A stretch of DNA of 52,813 bases from Paraeggerthella sp964369725 (GCA_964369725.1 CAYJGC010000006.1:1-52813), one strand, 5' to 3'; positions 14,996-25,000 are shown, numbered from the stretch's first letter. Made by a program: numbers and translations. Notes: generated by a model not told the origin, from the sequence alone.

Positions 14996-16255
14996 ATGGA
15001 AGACGTTCAAAAAAAGGGTAGAGCAAATAGAGTTCTCATAGCGGGAATCTTGTTTAATCTATCGATAGGTGTTTTGTATGCATGGAGTGTTATGAAAGCC
15101 AAGCTTGCTGCACCTGTTGCAGAAGGAGGTTACGGTTGGACCAGTGCCGAAGCTGGGTTGCCCTATACGGTTGCAATCGTATGTTTTGCTTTGGGTTTGT
15201 TATTGGGTGGAATCATCCAAGACCGCATAGGCCCTAAAAAGATTATTACTATCGGTGGCTTTATGGTTGGTTTAGGATTAGCCCTCTCTTCGTTTGTGGG
15301 GGATAGCGTAACGGGTGTTGTTCTTACCTATGGTGTTTTGACAGGCGTGGGCATTGGCTTTGGATATGGATGCGTGAGTCCCTGTGTATTTAAGTGGTTT
15401 CATCCCTCTAAAAAGGGCATGGTAGCAGGTCTTGTTGTCGGCGGTTTTGGTATTGCTGCTGTTTACTTGGCACCGCTTACCCAGTTTTTGCTTGGTTCAT
15501 TTGGTATTTCTCAGACATTTTTGTTTTTGGGAATCTTTGTAACGGTTGTTAGTGTGTTGCTTGCGCAGTTTATTGATAATCCAAAAGAAGGATATGTTCC
15601 TGAGACACCCAAAGGTCTATCTACTACGCAAGGTGCCAAGGTTTCTCCGGCTGTTGATGTTGTATGGAAAGATATGGTTAAAACACGCGAGTTCATTTTA
15701 ATCTTCTTGCTTTTCTTACTGTCCTCTTCGGTTGGACTGATGGTTATTGGCAACATTTCCAAAATTGCACTCATACAAGATCCGGTAGGAGCTGTCGTTT
15801 ATTCAGCAATTCTTGTTTCACTACTTGCTATCTTCAATACGGGAGGTCGCGTAATTGGTGGCATGCTTTCTGATAAGATAGGCCGCTACAACACGTTGCT
15901 GGTCGTGTTTGCTATTCAATGTGCAAACATGGTTATGTTTGCATTCTTTAATAATTTCGCCTTACTCACCTTTGGTGCTTTGCTTGTGGGATTCTCTTAT
16001 GGAACGCTCCTAAGCGTATTCCCCTCGTTGACCGCTGATCTCTATGGTTTGAAAAACTATGGAACTAACTACGGAATTGTTTACCTAGCTTGGGGTCTTT
16101 CTGGCGTGCTTGCTCCGGTAGTTGCAGATATTGTGTATGACGCGACTGGTGAATTTACCATAGCATACTTTATTTGCGCAGGCCTTATGGCACTTTGCAT
16201 AGTTTTAGGCTTTGCGCTTAAAAAAGTACGGGCTAAGTCTGAAGCTGCGGCATAA
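14996..16255 (+). CDS. MFS transporter of the oxalate/formate antiporter (OFA) family
   Basis: This is a 419-residue, 12-helix major facilitator protein. The first helix region 'NLSIGVLYAWSVMK' and 'FGYGCVSPCVFKWFHPSKKG' are typical of OFA proteins such as OxlT. The intracellular loops carry the MFS pattern 'GGIIQDRIGPKK' (after helix 2) and 'GGMLSDKIGRYN' (after helix 8). The substrate could be a monocarboxylate or dicarboxylate; oxalate/formate exchange is only one option. It lies between the hydrogenase operon and the hydrogenase protease, in the same direction but behind a terminator, so it has its own promoter. That position hints at a link with H2- or formate-based metabolism, which is inference. 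Confidence 0.88.
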   Translation: MEDVQKKGRANRVLIAGILFNLSIGVLYAWSVMKAKLAAPVAEGGYGWTSAEAGLPYTVAIVCFALGLLLGGIIQDRIGPKKIITIGGFMVGLGLALSSFVGDSVTGVVLTYGVLTGVGIGFGYGCVSPCVFKWFHPSKKGMVAGLVVGGFGIAAVYLAPLTQFLLGSFGISQTFLFLGIFVTVVSVLLAQFIDNPKEGYVPETPKGLSTTQGAKVSPAVDVVWKDMVKTREFILIFLLFLLSSSVGLMVIGNISKIALIQDPVGAVVYSAILVSLLAIFNTGGRVIGGMLSDKIGRYNTLLVVFAIQCANMVMFAFFNNFALLTFGALLVGFSYGTLLSVFPSLTADLYGLKNYGTNYGIVYLAWGLSGVLAPVVADIVYDATGEFTIAYFICAGLMALCIVLGFALKKVRAKSEAAA

Positions 16256-16263
16256 CATAATTC

Positions 16264-16292
16264 TTGACAGTGCCTCATAAAGAGATTTTAAA
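16264..16292 (+). promoter_or_regulatory. Possible promoter TTGACA-17-TTTAAA
   Basis: A consensus -35 (16264-16269) lies 17 bp before TTTAAA (16287-16292). It would transcribe the small membrane protein and the hydrogenase protease with a leader of about 170 nt. Confidence 0.35.
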
Positions 16293-16429
16293 TCTTCATA
16301 GGTTTAGTTAAGTTCTTGTAGTGCAGCAAGGCGGTTTACTTAAAGCTTCTCATGAAGCCTAGAGTACATTCTTTTAGCGAAGCATTGTGCCGCTTTGACT
16401 GTTTGTCTTTTCTTGTAGCCTGAGCTCGA

Positions 16430-16452
16430 TTAGAATATCTATAGTATTCTAA
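16430..16452. promoter_or_regulatory. Palindromic operator-like site
   Basis: TTAGAATA and TATTCTAA form perfect 8-bp arms around 7 nt, 18 bp before the membrane-protein start and just upstream of its ribosome binding site (CAGGAG). It is placed to act as a repressor site or a leader hairpin for the two genes that follow. Confidence 0.45.
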
Positions 16453-16470
16453 CGTTACAGGAGAACAGCT

Positions 16471-16899
16471 ATGACAGAGTTGACTGACGAACAGATTGCG
16501 CGTGAAGAGGAATTTTTAAAAGATGTGCCTCGTGTAAATATCGGGGCACTTTTTCTGCCTCCTATATGGGGTCCTGCTCATGGTGTCTGGGCTACAATCT
16601 TTTTTTATCCCGTTTGGATTTTTGCTGACAACGTATTTTATGCTGCCTATTCAGAGCAAACACTTTTCTCTATAGCAATAGCGCTCGTTGTTTTCGTTAC
16701 TCTAACGATAGGCACCTTTGCTTTTGCTATTGTTGCCCAGCCTTTTGCTGCACATCGAGCAATTGATAGGGGTGCTACGAAAGAGCAGTATTTAAAACGC
16801 CAGCGTATTTGGTCAGTCGTGGGAGTTGTTATTGGTTTGATAATGATTGCAGCTGCTACGTACTATAATCTTGCTATCAGGCCAACTCTTGGTGCGTGA
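16471..16899 (+). CDS. Small membrane protein of unknown function next to the hydrogenase protease
   Basis: The 142-residue protein has an acidic N-terminus (about 1-22), a re-entrant or short hydrophobic stretch 'IGALFLPPIWGPAHGVW' (about 24-40), and helices at about 40-58, 67-92 and 112-135. The loop 'AAHRAIDRGATKEQYLKRQR' is positively charged and probably cytoplasmic. I do not recognise a named family. Its stop is four bases before the start of the hydrogenase protease, so the two are co-transcribed, and a role in hydrogenase assembly or membrane delivery is possible but unproven. CAGGAG lies 6 nt before the ATG. Confidence 0.7.
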   Translation: MTELTDEQIAREEEFLKDVPRVNIGALFLPPIWGPAHGVWATIFFYPVWIFADNVFYAAYSEQTLFSIAIALVVFVTLTIGTFAFAIVAQPFAAHRAIDRGATKEQYLKRQRIWSVVGVVIGLIMIAAATYYNLAIRPTLGA

Positions 16900-16903
16900 A
16901 ATT

Positions 16904-17458
16904 ATGACAACAGATAATTTATTGAGCAAACTATCAACTATAGCCAAAGAAGAAACTTCAACTAATTCAACTCTGCGTATAGCGGTATTGTGTGTTGGTA
17001 ACAAGCTAATGCTTGATGATGGCATTGGTCCTGCAGCTTATGAGGAACTGCTGGAACGATATAAAATTCCTTCAAATATTGAGCTGTTCGATTTGGGGTG
17101 TCTTACGCTGGGTATGCTTAACTATGTTCGTGATTTTGATGTTGTGATTACGGTTGATGCAGTTGATGGTACGGGTAAAGAGCCCGGTACGGTCTTTCGC
17201 TTTCTTCCTGAAGAAATGGCACGTAAATCGGGAGCCATGGCATCTCTGCACGATTTAAAGTTGGTCGATTTGTTTGATGCATCCATTTTGTTGGGATATG
17301 AGGCTGAGGGATTATGTCTAGGGATGCAGGTTGAAAATAGTTCTCCTGCAGAAGTTACCATAGGGTTAACGCCTAAGGTTAATGATGCGCTACCTCTGTT
17401 GGTTGAAACTGTGGCGGGTGAGTTAGCGCGTTTGGGTTATCCCCTTAATCTGCGTTAG
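16904..17458 (+). CDS. hyaD: Hydrogenase maturation protease (HyaD/HybD-like)
   Basis: This endopeptidase removes the C-terminal tail of the hydrogenase large subunit after nickel insertion. Its 184 residues include 'CVGNKLMLDDGIG' (nickel-sensing acidic residue, about 38), 'TVDAVDGTGKEPG' (second acidic ligand, about 87) and 'ASLHDLKL' (histidine ligand, about 118), the standard set. I start it at ATG 16904, just after the stop of the membrane protein; the longer frame back to 16847 would overlap that gene and adds residues unlike the family. Its expected substrate is the large subunit at 12292-13938, whose 20-residue tail follows the DPCxxCxxH motif. Confidence 0.92.
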   Translation: MTTDNLLSKLSTIAKEETSTNSTLRIAVLCVGNKLMLDDGIGPAAYEELLERYKIPSNIELFDLGCLTLGMLNYVRDFDVVITVDAVDGTGKEPGTVFRFLPEEMARKSGAMASLHDLKLVDLFDASILLGYEAEGLCLGMQVENSSPAEVTIGLTPKVNDALPLLVETVAGELARLGYPLNLR

Positions 17459-17849
17459 GAGTATTCGCGAATCGAAAAGCCGAGTAACCGGTTGATTAGC
17501 GTAGGGGTCACCCTCTTAAGCTACATGAGAGCTTGTTATTTTTACTGTATGACCAGCAGAAAAAGTGCTGCTCTATGCCTAAAGGAAAGCATCTACTACC
17601 TTTGAATAATCTTGAGAATTGCAATACCAAAGAAATAACGGAATAAAGGGTTGTGATGGCGCTATCGCTCTCGTTCTCTTGAGGATGTAGGATTGTGGCT
17701 TGAAAACGAAGCAATGAAATAGGGCATTGCTAATAATTAAACCAACATTGAGTTTTCTTGTCCGCTTAATACCTGGTCGAAAGGTTTCTTATGAGATGTT
17801 TCGTTATCTAGGCTCACAGCAGTAACGACTAGTTATTAGTCCTTTGACC
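17459..17849. other. Intergenic stretch between convergent genes
   Basis: No gene is recognised. A weak terminator-like hairpin, AAGCT/AGCTT at 17518-17534 followed by a T-rich run, probably ends the hydrogenase-protease transcript. A small hairpin near 17548-17566 (AGCA/TGCT) is of unknown meaning. Confidence 0.45.
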
Positions 17850-18584
17850 TTACACGTTCCATTGAAGAAGCTTCCCTAAGAATCGACTTAGTTCTGATGT
17901 GCTTGGATTGTCAAACACATCTGCGCTTTCGCCATATTCCAAAAGACGGCCCCCGTAGAGAAAAGCTATCTTGTCACATGCGTGACGTGCAAAGCCCATT
18001 TCATGCGTGACTACCACAAATCGTGTTCCAGCTTCTTTTAAATCTCGTAGAAGGTTAAGTACCTCGCCGGTATATTCTGGATCGAGCGCACTCGTTGGTT
18101 CGTCGAGCAGAAGAAGTTTGGGGCGCGCAGCGACGGCGCGTGCAATAGCTACGCGTTGCTGTTGTCCGCCTGAAAGCTGACGAGGGAATTTATGCGCTTC
18201 TTGTTTAAGGTTAAATCGTTCAAGGAGGTCATCGGCGTGTTTATCCGCTTTTTCGGCAGTATATCCATGAACAGCTCGTAGGGGTAAGGTGATATTTTCG
18301 CGGGCATCTATGTGGTGAAACAATCCGCTATCTTGAAATACAAACCCAAGGTTTGCGCGATAAGCAGGAAGTGATTGTTCAGAATAAGTTACGGGTTGCC
18401 CATCGAGTGCAACAGTGCCTTCAGTGGGCGTAAGAAGACCTCCGAGAATGCGCAGCAGCGTTGATTTTCCTCCACCTGAAGGACCTATGATGGCTAATGT
18501 GCTTACTTCGTCATCAAAATTCACGTTATCTAAAACGAGTGAGTCTTCAAAGGATTTAGTAAGATTTTCGAGCTTAATGTGCAT
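17850..18584 (-). CDS. Polar amino acid ABC transporter, ATP-binding protein
   Basis: This 244-residue ATPase of the GlnQ/HisP family has Walker A 'GPSGGGKST' (about 35), Q-loop 'FVFQDSGLF', signature 'LSGGQQQRVAIARA' (about 137), Walker B 'LLLLDEPTSALDP' and switch 'VVTHEMGFA'. 'DNPSTSELSRFLG' at the C-terminus is typical of amino acid importers. It is the last gene of a four-gene operon (MarR regulator, binding protein, permease, ATPase) and overlaps the permease gene by 11 bp. It energises uptake of an amino acid whose identity is not clear from sequence. Confidence 0.93.
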   Translation of the reverse strand: MHIKLENLTKSFEDSLVLDNVNFDDEVSTLAIIGPSGGGKSTLLRILGGLLTPTEGTVALDGQPVTYSEQSLPAYRANLGFVFQDSGLFHHIDARENITLPLRAVHGYTAEKADKHADDLLERFNLKQEAHKFPRQLSGGQQQRVAIARAVAARPKLLLLDEPTSALDPEYTGEVLNLLRDLKEAGTRFVVVTHEMGFARHACDKIAFLYGGRLLEYGESADVFDNPSTSELSRFLGKLLQWNV

Positions 18585-19371
18585 AATCGAACCTCTTTTC
18601 GAAGTGCTTACTTACAAACATAATGGGCAAAGTAAGCAGCAAATAAAGTGCGCCAAGAAGAAGAAATCCTCCAAAAAAGTTGTAGTTGGTAGCTGTGATT
18701 TCGCGCATAGCTTGCGTGAGGTCAATTACGGCTATGACCGACAAAAGAGAGGAGTCTTTAATAATGGAAGCAAATTGCCCGGTTAGGGCAGGAAGAGTGC
18801 GCGCGAGTAGTTGAGGAAGAAGGACATAGCGAAGTGTTTGTCTGCGATTAAAGCCAACTGCGCGGGCTGCTTCTAATTGGGTTTTATCAAGAGACAGAAG
18901 GCTGCCGCGGAGGATTTCAGCAATATAGGCACCAGCAAATGCCGATAAGATTAAAACCCCCGCAACTTCTTTATTGTTGATTCCCCAGGCAGTTCCTATG
19001 ATATAGTAAAACAAATAGATGAGAACCAGGAGGGGAGTTCCTCTCATGATTTTTACGTAAAGGTCGCAGGCGTAGCACACGGGCAAGATGGTTGAACCTT
19101 GCCCGATTGCGAGAGGAATACCAATAATCATACTGAGTAAAAGGCTCGAAAATGAAATAATAAGCGTCAGTTCAAATCCGCTAAGAATTCGTCTCCAGTA
19201 TTGCTCAACAAAGCTAAAATCAAGAGCAATTCCTGCCATTGAGATAGAGAGCCATAAAAGACCCAGAACAACAATGCATACTAAGAGGTAATTTGCAGCT
19301 GCTTTAAGTAACGGAACAGTAGCTCTGTCTGATACGGTGAAGAGGCTCAAACGCGTTTTTTGCGATTTCAC
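18574..19371 (-). CDS. Polar amino acid ABC transporter, permease
   Basis: The 265-residue membrane protein belongs to the HisM/GlnP permease family. It has about five or six helices and the cytoplasmic EAA loop that contacts the ATPase: 'LEAARAVGFNRRQTLRYVLLPQ' spans about 160-181. 'IMRGTPLLVLIYLFYY' is the other family signature. It starts at a GTG with AAAGG 6 nt upstream; the gap to the binding-protein gene is 70 bp. A single permease gene suggests a homodimer. Confidence 0.92.
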   Translation of the reverse strand: MKSQKTRLSLFTVSDRATVPLLKAAANYLLVCIVVLGLLWLSISMAGIALDFSFVEQYWRRILSGFELTLIISFSSLLLSMIIGIPLAIGQGSTILPVCYACDLYVKIMRGTPLLVLIYLFYYIIGTAWGINNKEVAGVLILSAFAGAYIAEILRGSLLSLDKTQLEAARAVGFNRRQTLRYVLLPQLLARTLPALTGQFASIIKDSSLLSVIAVIDLTQAMREITATNYNFFGGFLLLGALYLLLTLPIMFVSKHFEKRFDYAH

Positions 19372-19441
19372 TAAAGGCCTTTCGTTAGCGGAGTATTCGT
19401 TGGCAAAACATGGCTATGCATTAAATATGCGTGAAGACACC

Positions 19442-20287
19442 TTAAAAGAACCAATTAAATCCAAGCTCATCAAAGGCAGCTTTTTCTTCTGCAAGGTACT
19501 TTTCAGTAAGTGTATCAAATCCACCTTCAGCTTCATATGAGGCAATAAATTCATTTAGTTCTGCAAGGAGTTCGGTATTGCCTTTTTCTACAGCAACACC
19601 CCATGATTCTGCGTCTTGGAATTCAATAAAGATGGCTTTTGTGGTGTCAGGGTTTGCCATATTATTGCGATAGGTAGTCAGTTGGTCATAGATAAAAACA
19701 TCAGCTTTTCCTTGTACAACTTCGGTCACGCAGGCGCTTTCGTCTGCAAGGCGAACGATTTCGGCTTCAGGGAAGTTTTTTGTTGCGTAGATGTCACCAG
19801 TAGAGCCAGTTTTTACGGCTACGACGGCATCAGGTGAATTAAGATCATCAGCTTTAGCAACATTTGATTGGGCATTAGCAAGTAAGGCTAGTTGTGCGGT
19901 AGCATAAGGTTCAGAGAAATCAACCGACTCAAGGCGATCTTCGGTTATGGTCATGGATGAAATAACACAGTCTGCTTTACCCGTTTGTAACATGGGGATA
20001 AGGCCGTCAAAAGCAGTGTTTTCTATAACTACTTCATAGCCATACTCATCACCAAATGCTTGGATTAGGTCAACCGACACACCAGTGGGATTACCTGCGT
20101 CATCTTTTGTTTCAAAAGGAGGATAAGCAAGCTCCATGGCAACGGTGAGTGTTTTTGCGTCGCTCGATTGTGAAGTAGTGCCCTCGCTTGACGAGCAGGC
20201 GCTTAGGGTAAACAGAAGTGCTACCGCACTCGCTATAAGCAACATGAGTGCAATACGTTTCGATGTGAGATTAGACAATGTTTGCAT
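19442..20287 (-). CDS. Polar amino acid ABC transporter, substrate-binding lipoprotein
   Basis: This SBP_bac_3 family receptor has 281 residues. A lipoprotein signal ends in the lipobox 'LSAC' (Cys about 31), followed by a Ser-rich linker. The family pattern is clear: 'VAMELAYPPFETKDDAGNPTG' lies at about 48-68, then 'VDLIQAFG', 'FDGLIPMLQTGKADCVIS' and 'TITEDRLESVDFSEPY'. The protein binds an extracellular amino acid and delivers it to the permease. Its start overlaps the end of the MarR gene by 17 bp, which suggests coupled translation and control by that regulator. Confidence 0.93.
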   Translation of the reverse strand: MQTLSNLTSKRIALMLLIASAVALLFTLSACSSSEGTTSQSSDAKTLTVAMELAYPPFETKDDAGNPTGVSVDLIQAFGDEYGYEVVIENTAFDGLIPMLQTGKADCVISSMTITEDRLESVDFSEPYATAQLALLANAQSNVAKADDLNSPDAVVAVKTGSTGDIYATKNFPEAEIVRLADESACVTEVVQGKADVFIYDQLTTYRNNMANPDTTKAIFIEFQDAESWGVAVEKGNTELLAELNEFIASYEAEGGFDTLTEKYLAEEKAAFDELGFNWFF

Positions 20288-20726
20288 GAGAGGATCCCTT
20301 CAGAGTTTGGATAAAATTATTTTCTATGATGCCCAGTGTTTTACTTGTTGTCTCTAAATCTTCTGGATCAAGATTTAGATGTTGAATAAAGGCAAGGTTT
20401 TTTGATATCTCTTCGAATGCTTGATGGAGATACAGCCCTTTTTCGGTGAGCTTTACCATGACAACGCGCTTGTCGGTATCTTGCTTTGCAGTTGTTGCGT
20501 AGTCATGCAAGGTGAGTTTTTTTACCAAAGCGGTTACGGTAGATGGGTCTCGTCCTGTTAATTGAGCAAGCTCGCTCATGGGTAGTTCATCGTGCTCAAA
20601 CAACTGCATAAGAATACTGCCATGAGAAGGAGAAATCCCTACGATACCTTGCTCTTCAAGTTGAGCGCAGAGGTAGCGATTGGCTTGATACAGGGTTCGT
20701 GATAGTTGGTTGATGGTGTTATGCAT
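20271..20726 (-). CDS. MarR-family regulator of the amino acid ABC operon
   Basis: The 151-residue protein has the MarR winged helix: 'PMSELAQLTGRDPSTVTALVKKL' lies at about 49-71, and the wing reads 'TAKQDTDKRVVMVKLTEKG'. I chose the ATG at 20726 because GGAAGGGAG lies 3-4 nt before it; the longer frame to 20768 adds 14 residues with no ribosome site. It is the first gene of the operon and overlaps the binding-protein gene. A perfect palindrome over its own promoter is the expected operator, so it probably represses itself and the importer until a ligand is bound. Confidence 0.9.
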   Translation of the reverse strand: MHNTINQLSRTLYQANRYLCAQLEEQGIVGISPSHGSILMQLFEHDELPMSELAQLTGRDPSTVTALVKKLTLHDYATTAKQDTDKRVVMVKLTEKGLYLHQAFEEISKNLAFIQHLNLDPEDLETTSKTLGIIENNFIQTLKGSSHANIV

Positions 20727-20802
20727 AAACTCCCTTCCAATGATCGGTAAAAGCATGGTATTGCGCAAAGCGGTTTGGCCAGAACCTTTTGCTCACAAAG
20801 GT

Positions 20803-20831
20803 ACAATACTTTGATATCAAAGTATTGTCAA
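20803..20831 (-). promoter_or_regulatory. MarR operon promoter overlapped by a perfect 26-bp palindrome
   Basis: On the minus strand TTGACA (20831-20826) and TATTGT (20808-20803) are 17 bp apart. The segment 20803-20828 is a perfect palindrome centred on GATATC, with half-site ACAATACTTTGAT. It covers the spacer and the -10, as expected for a MarR-family dimer that blocks RNA polymerase. Confidence 0.8.
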
Positions 20832-21091
20832 TCTAAAATGGCTCATTGGTTACAGCGTTAACAAGATGTAGCTTTGTGTTGGGGTGTAGTGATGTGGCAA
20901 CGAGGTGGTGTAAACCCAAAAAGACATCTGTATTTTATAGATAGTCTTTCTCTTGATTGGAGAGTCTTGGTTTTTTCTCGTAGGAGATGGCAAAGGTGAT
21001 GGTGTTATACAGGCAGCAGTGTGCTAGATTAAAGAGTCTTGGGAATGATTCGATTAAGGGCGGGGCTAATGTAAGCGAAGGTATCTTTTTG

Positions 21092-21760
21092 CTAGCTTAA
21101 AGACTCTTTACTACTGGGGCATAGAGAAGAAAGAAAGCAACTGGTGCATTGGGGGCGTCGGGCGATGCAAACTTCGCGACCAAAAACCACCCACTGCCGG
21201 TTAATTGGCCCCCAGTATTCTTGAGGATATAGCTTAAGGAGTGCTGTTTCTGTTTTAGCAGGAGTATCTGCAGAAGGTCCCACAAGCTTTAGTTTGTGTG
21301 CAATGCGAAATACATGGGTGTCTACGGCGATGCCTTCTACAATTCCAAAAGCTTCGTTCAGTACAACATTGGCAGTTTTGCGACCAATGCCAGGAAGGGC
21401 TTGTAGTTCATCCATAGTGCGCGGAATCTCTCCTCCATATTGCGAGAGAACTATTTGAGCGCACGTAATAACATTAGTGGCCTTTGTGCGGTAAAAACCA
21501 ATGGAGCGCAAAATATCTTGAACATCGGTAACGCTTGCTTGCGCGAGGTCGGCCACGGTAGGGTAGCGCTCCCAAAGAATAGGAGTAACTTTGTTGACAC
21601 CCTTATCGGTCGTTTGCGCGCTTAAAAGAACGGCAATTGCAAGACGAAAAGGATCTCCCCAATATAAAAGAGCACATTCGGGGGAAGGGTAGTGTGAATT
21701 CATACATTCTGCAATAAGGATAGCTCGCTGTTGTTTTGATTGTTTTGTTTCGCGGGGCAT
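21092..21760 (-). CDS. nth: Endonuclease III
   Basis: This bifunctional DNA glycosylase/AP lyase removes oxidised pyrimidines. It has 222 residues, close to the usual 210. Seen are 'LLSAQTTDKGVNKVTP', the helix-hairpin-helix 'LPGIGRKTANVV' with the catalytic Lys (about 133), the catalytic Asp in 'VDTHVFRIAHKL', and the C-terminal cluster ligands C-x6-C-x2-C-x5-C in 'CIARRPQCTSCFLSSLC'. I start it at the ATG at 21760, which has AAAGAGGAG upstream; the 45 extra residues of the longer frame are not typical. It has the cluster that the MutY-like protein lacks. An 11-bp inverted repeat (21030-21040 with 21100-21110) spans its 3' end and may help termination. Confidence 0.95.
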   Translation of the reverse strand: MPRETKQSKQQRAILIAECMNSHYPSPECALLYWGDPFRLAIAVLLSAQTTDKGVNKVTPILWERYPTVADLAQASVTDVQDILRSIGFYRTKATNVITCAQIVLSQYGGEIPRTMDELQALPGIGRKTANVVLNEAFGIVEGIAVDTHVFRIAHKLKLVGPSADTPAKTETALLKLYPQEYWGPINRQWVVFGREVCIARRPQCTSCFLSSLCPSSKESLS

Positions 21761-22085
21761 GGTGCTTCTCCTCTTTGAGCTTAGCTTGCCTTGTAAAAAG
21801 TTTTGGAAAGGATTTAATTTTACTGTATTTCTCAAACAATTAGATGAGTAGTCTTTAATGGTGGATATCTTGGTGGCTTTCGCATTGGGTACCACAGTTT
21901 TTCTTCGTGTTTAGCAAGTGTTTGCAGGTATTTTGATGTAGAACAGGTAAGATGAGCCTATGGCTTTGGGAGGAATAAATATGTCACTAAATCTATCGAT
22001 GTATTCTCGTTGTTGTGTTACCGCCGGGAAAGAATTAAATACTTTTCTTCTCAGGTGATTTGTGTATATAGAAAAAGGATACTAA

Positions 22086-25000
22086 ATGCTTATAGATTCA
22101 TTAACATTTACGTTAGAAAAGTCTGGCTCTCTCGATGCGTTTTGGGGCAAGCTTGACCAAGATGAGGATGCGGCACTGGGCGTGGCAGCTTCGGCACGTC
22201 CGTTTATGGTTGCCGCACGATTTACGCAGCATCCCCAAGCAACGCTCGTTTTGGTCGCTGGCGAAGATGCTGCAGTAACGTTTGCCCGAAGTGTTGCTGC
22301 ATATGTGGGGGACGAGAAGGTGCTGCGCTTCCCTGAAAGAACAGATTATCCAGGTGATATCCAAATGAGCAATCGCTCTTTGGCTGCGCGTCGTATGGAA
22401 GCGGTTCATGCTTTAGTTGAAAACCGCAAGGTGATTGTTATTGCAAGTGCGCGCTCGTTGCTTCGTTTGATGGCTCCGCTTACTGCGCAGACGCATGTTC
22501 CGGTGTTTTTTGAGGCTGGAAAAGAGCTTGCGGAGATGACAGGAGCGCAAGAGCTGGGTCTGAACAATTTTGAAGACGTAACGCGTGTTTTGGAGTTGCG
22601 AGGGTATCAAAACACGGGAGAGCTGGATGGGCCCGGTACGTTTGCTGTTCATGGAGGTACGATCGATGTATTTCCAGGAAATCTGATATACCCTGTGCGC
22701 CTGGATTTCTTTGGCGATGAGGTTGATGAAATCCGACGCATTGTTCCTGCAACAGGGCAAACTATTACTACACTCCAAAGTTGTGAAGTGTTTCCGGTGA
22801 CCGAGCTTATTCTTCACAAAAAGGCGCTTGCACGTGCCCGTAAAAAGATTGAACCACAAGCACGAATCAATCCTGCTTTGCGCGATATTTTCGAACGATT
22901 AGAGGGCGGTTTGCGTTTTGATGATGCGGAAGTTTTGCTGCCGTATATGTATGACAAGCCGGTGACGCTCGGTGATTATGTGGGGTCTTCGGTTCTTTCA
23001 GTGCTTACCGAACCCCGCTCCCTTTTTGATGACATGACCCATGCTTATTCTGAAATAGAACAGCACATGAAAGGCAAGGGAATTGCGACTGCTGGCCTTT
23101 ATGCGGCACCTACCGAAGTGAACTTGGGGTCATATCAGCGAGCAACTTACGTGTCTCTTATGCGCGTGGGGGGTCAGGTAGATGAAGAATTACCTGTGAA
23201 GCGTGTTGAGGTGGCAGGGCATCCAGAAAAACTGTTTGCTCGTTTGAGAGCCTTGCTCGATGATGGCTATATGACAGTGTTTAGTATTCCTCATTTTCGT
23301 GCGCGACAAGACATGAAGTTGGCTTTTGTGGAAAAAGGCCTTCCTATTCAGGAGCATAGTGACCTTCTTGCAGAACAACGCGAGGAGCAAGGCGATGAAA
23401 CACTTGGCTCCAAGAAGCGTCGTTTGCGCAGGGGTGTTGTTAATGTTGTCGATGTAGATGTGCCTCTAGGAATGATAATTCCTAAAGCAAAATTGGCAGT
23501 TGTAAGCGCTTCGGACGTGCAGGGATCTACAGCTGCACGCACCACGAAGCGTATAGACCTTACCGAGATAACGTTTCCCTATAAACCTGGAGATTATGTC
23601 GTGCATGCATCTCACGGGGTGGCGTATTTTAAAGAGTTGGTAAGACGAGAAATAGATGATACATCACGTGATTATCTGCTTTTGGAATATGCAGATGGCG
23701 ATAAGCTCTTTGTTCCTGTTGAGCAGCTGGATCGTGTTACTCGCTATGTGGGCCCCGAGGGCGCTAGTCCTCGGCTGACGCGCTTAAATACGGCAGACTG
23801 GTCGCGTGCGATGAAAAAAGCGCAAGCGGCAACCAAAAAACTTGCATTTGATTTAGTGGATGTATACGCACGACGAGCTGCTGCGCAGGGGTATTGCTTT
23901 GAAGGGGATAGTCTTGCCCAAAAAGAAATGGAAGAGTCCTTTCCCTATCAGGAAACACCTGATCAATTGGCAGCGATTGCCGATGTTAAAGCAGATATGC
24001 AGTCAGCGCGCCCTATGGATCGCTTGGTGTGCGGCGATGTCGGTTTTGGAAAAACGGAAGTTGCTCTGCGGGCGGCATTTAAAGCAACGCAAGATGGTAA
24101 GCAGGTTATGGTTTTGTGTCCAACTACCATTCTTGCGCAGCAACATTATTCTAACTTTAAAGATCGATTTGAGCCTTTTGGGGTAACGGTTGAAGTTCTC
24201 TCTCGCTTTCGTTCTACGACACAACAAACAGCTGCACTTAAAGGGTTTCAGGATGGAAGCGTGCAGGTGCTTATTGGAACACATCGCCTACTTTCACGAG
24301 ACGTCAATCCGCAGGATTTGGGACTGGTTATCATTGATGAGGAGCAGCGTTTTGGCGTGGGGCATAAAGAGCAGCTCAAAAACTTGCGTGAATCAATCGA
24401 CATGCTTACGCTTTCTGCAACTCCCATTCCGCGCACCCTACAGATGTCGCTGTCGGGCGTGCGTGACATGAGTTTAATCTTGACACCTCCTGCTGCTCGT
24501 AGGGCAGTAGAGGTGCATGTGGGCGAATGGGATCCCGATTTGGTGAGTGCGGCAATTCGCCATGAGCTTGCACGTGACGGGCAGGTGTATTACGTATCTA
24601 ATCGTGTTCGTTCTATTGAAGAGGCAGTGCGTCGCGTTGTGGATGCTGCCGGTGAAGCGCGCGTAGGTGTTGCGCACGGACAGATGACGCGTGAAGAACT
24701 TGAACATGTGATGGAAGATTTTATTGCAGGCGAACTGGATGTTTTAGTAGCAACAACCATTATCGAAAGTGGTATTGATAATCCCCATACTAACACGCTG
24801 ATTATTGAAGACTCCCAGCGTCTGGGTCTTTCTCAAATGTATCAGTTGAAGGGTCGTGTGGGGCGGTCTTCCACACAGGCATACGCTTACTTTATGTTCC
24901 CGGAAAACAGAGAGCTAACTGAAGAGGCTGCGGCGCGCTTAACAGCGCTTGGCGAGCATACTGATTTAGGAAGTGGGATGCGTATTGCTATGCGAGATTT

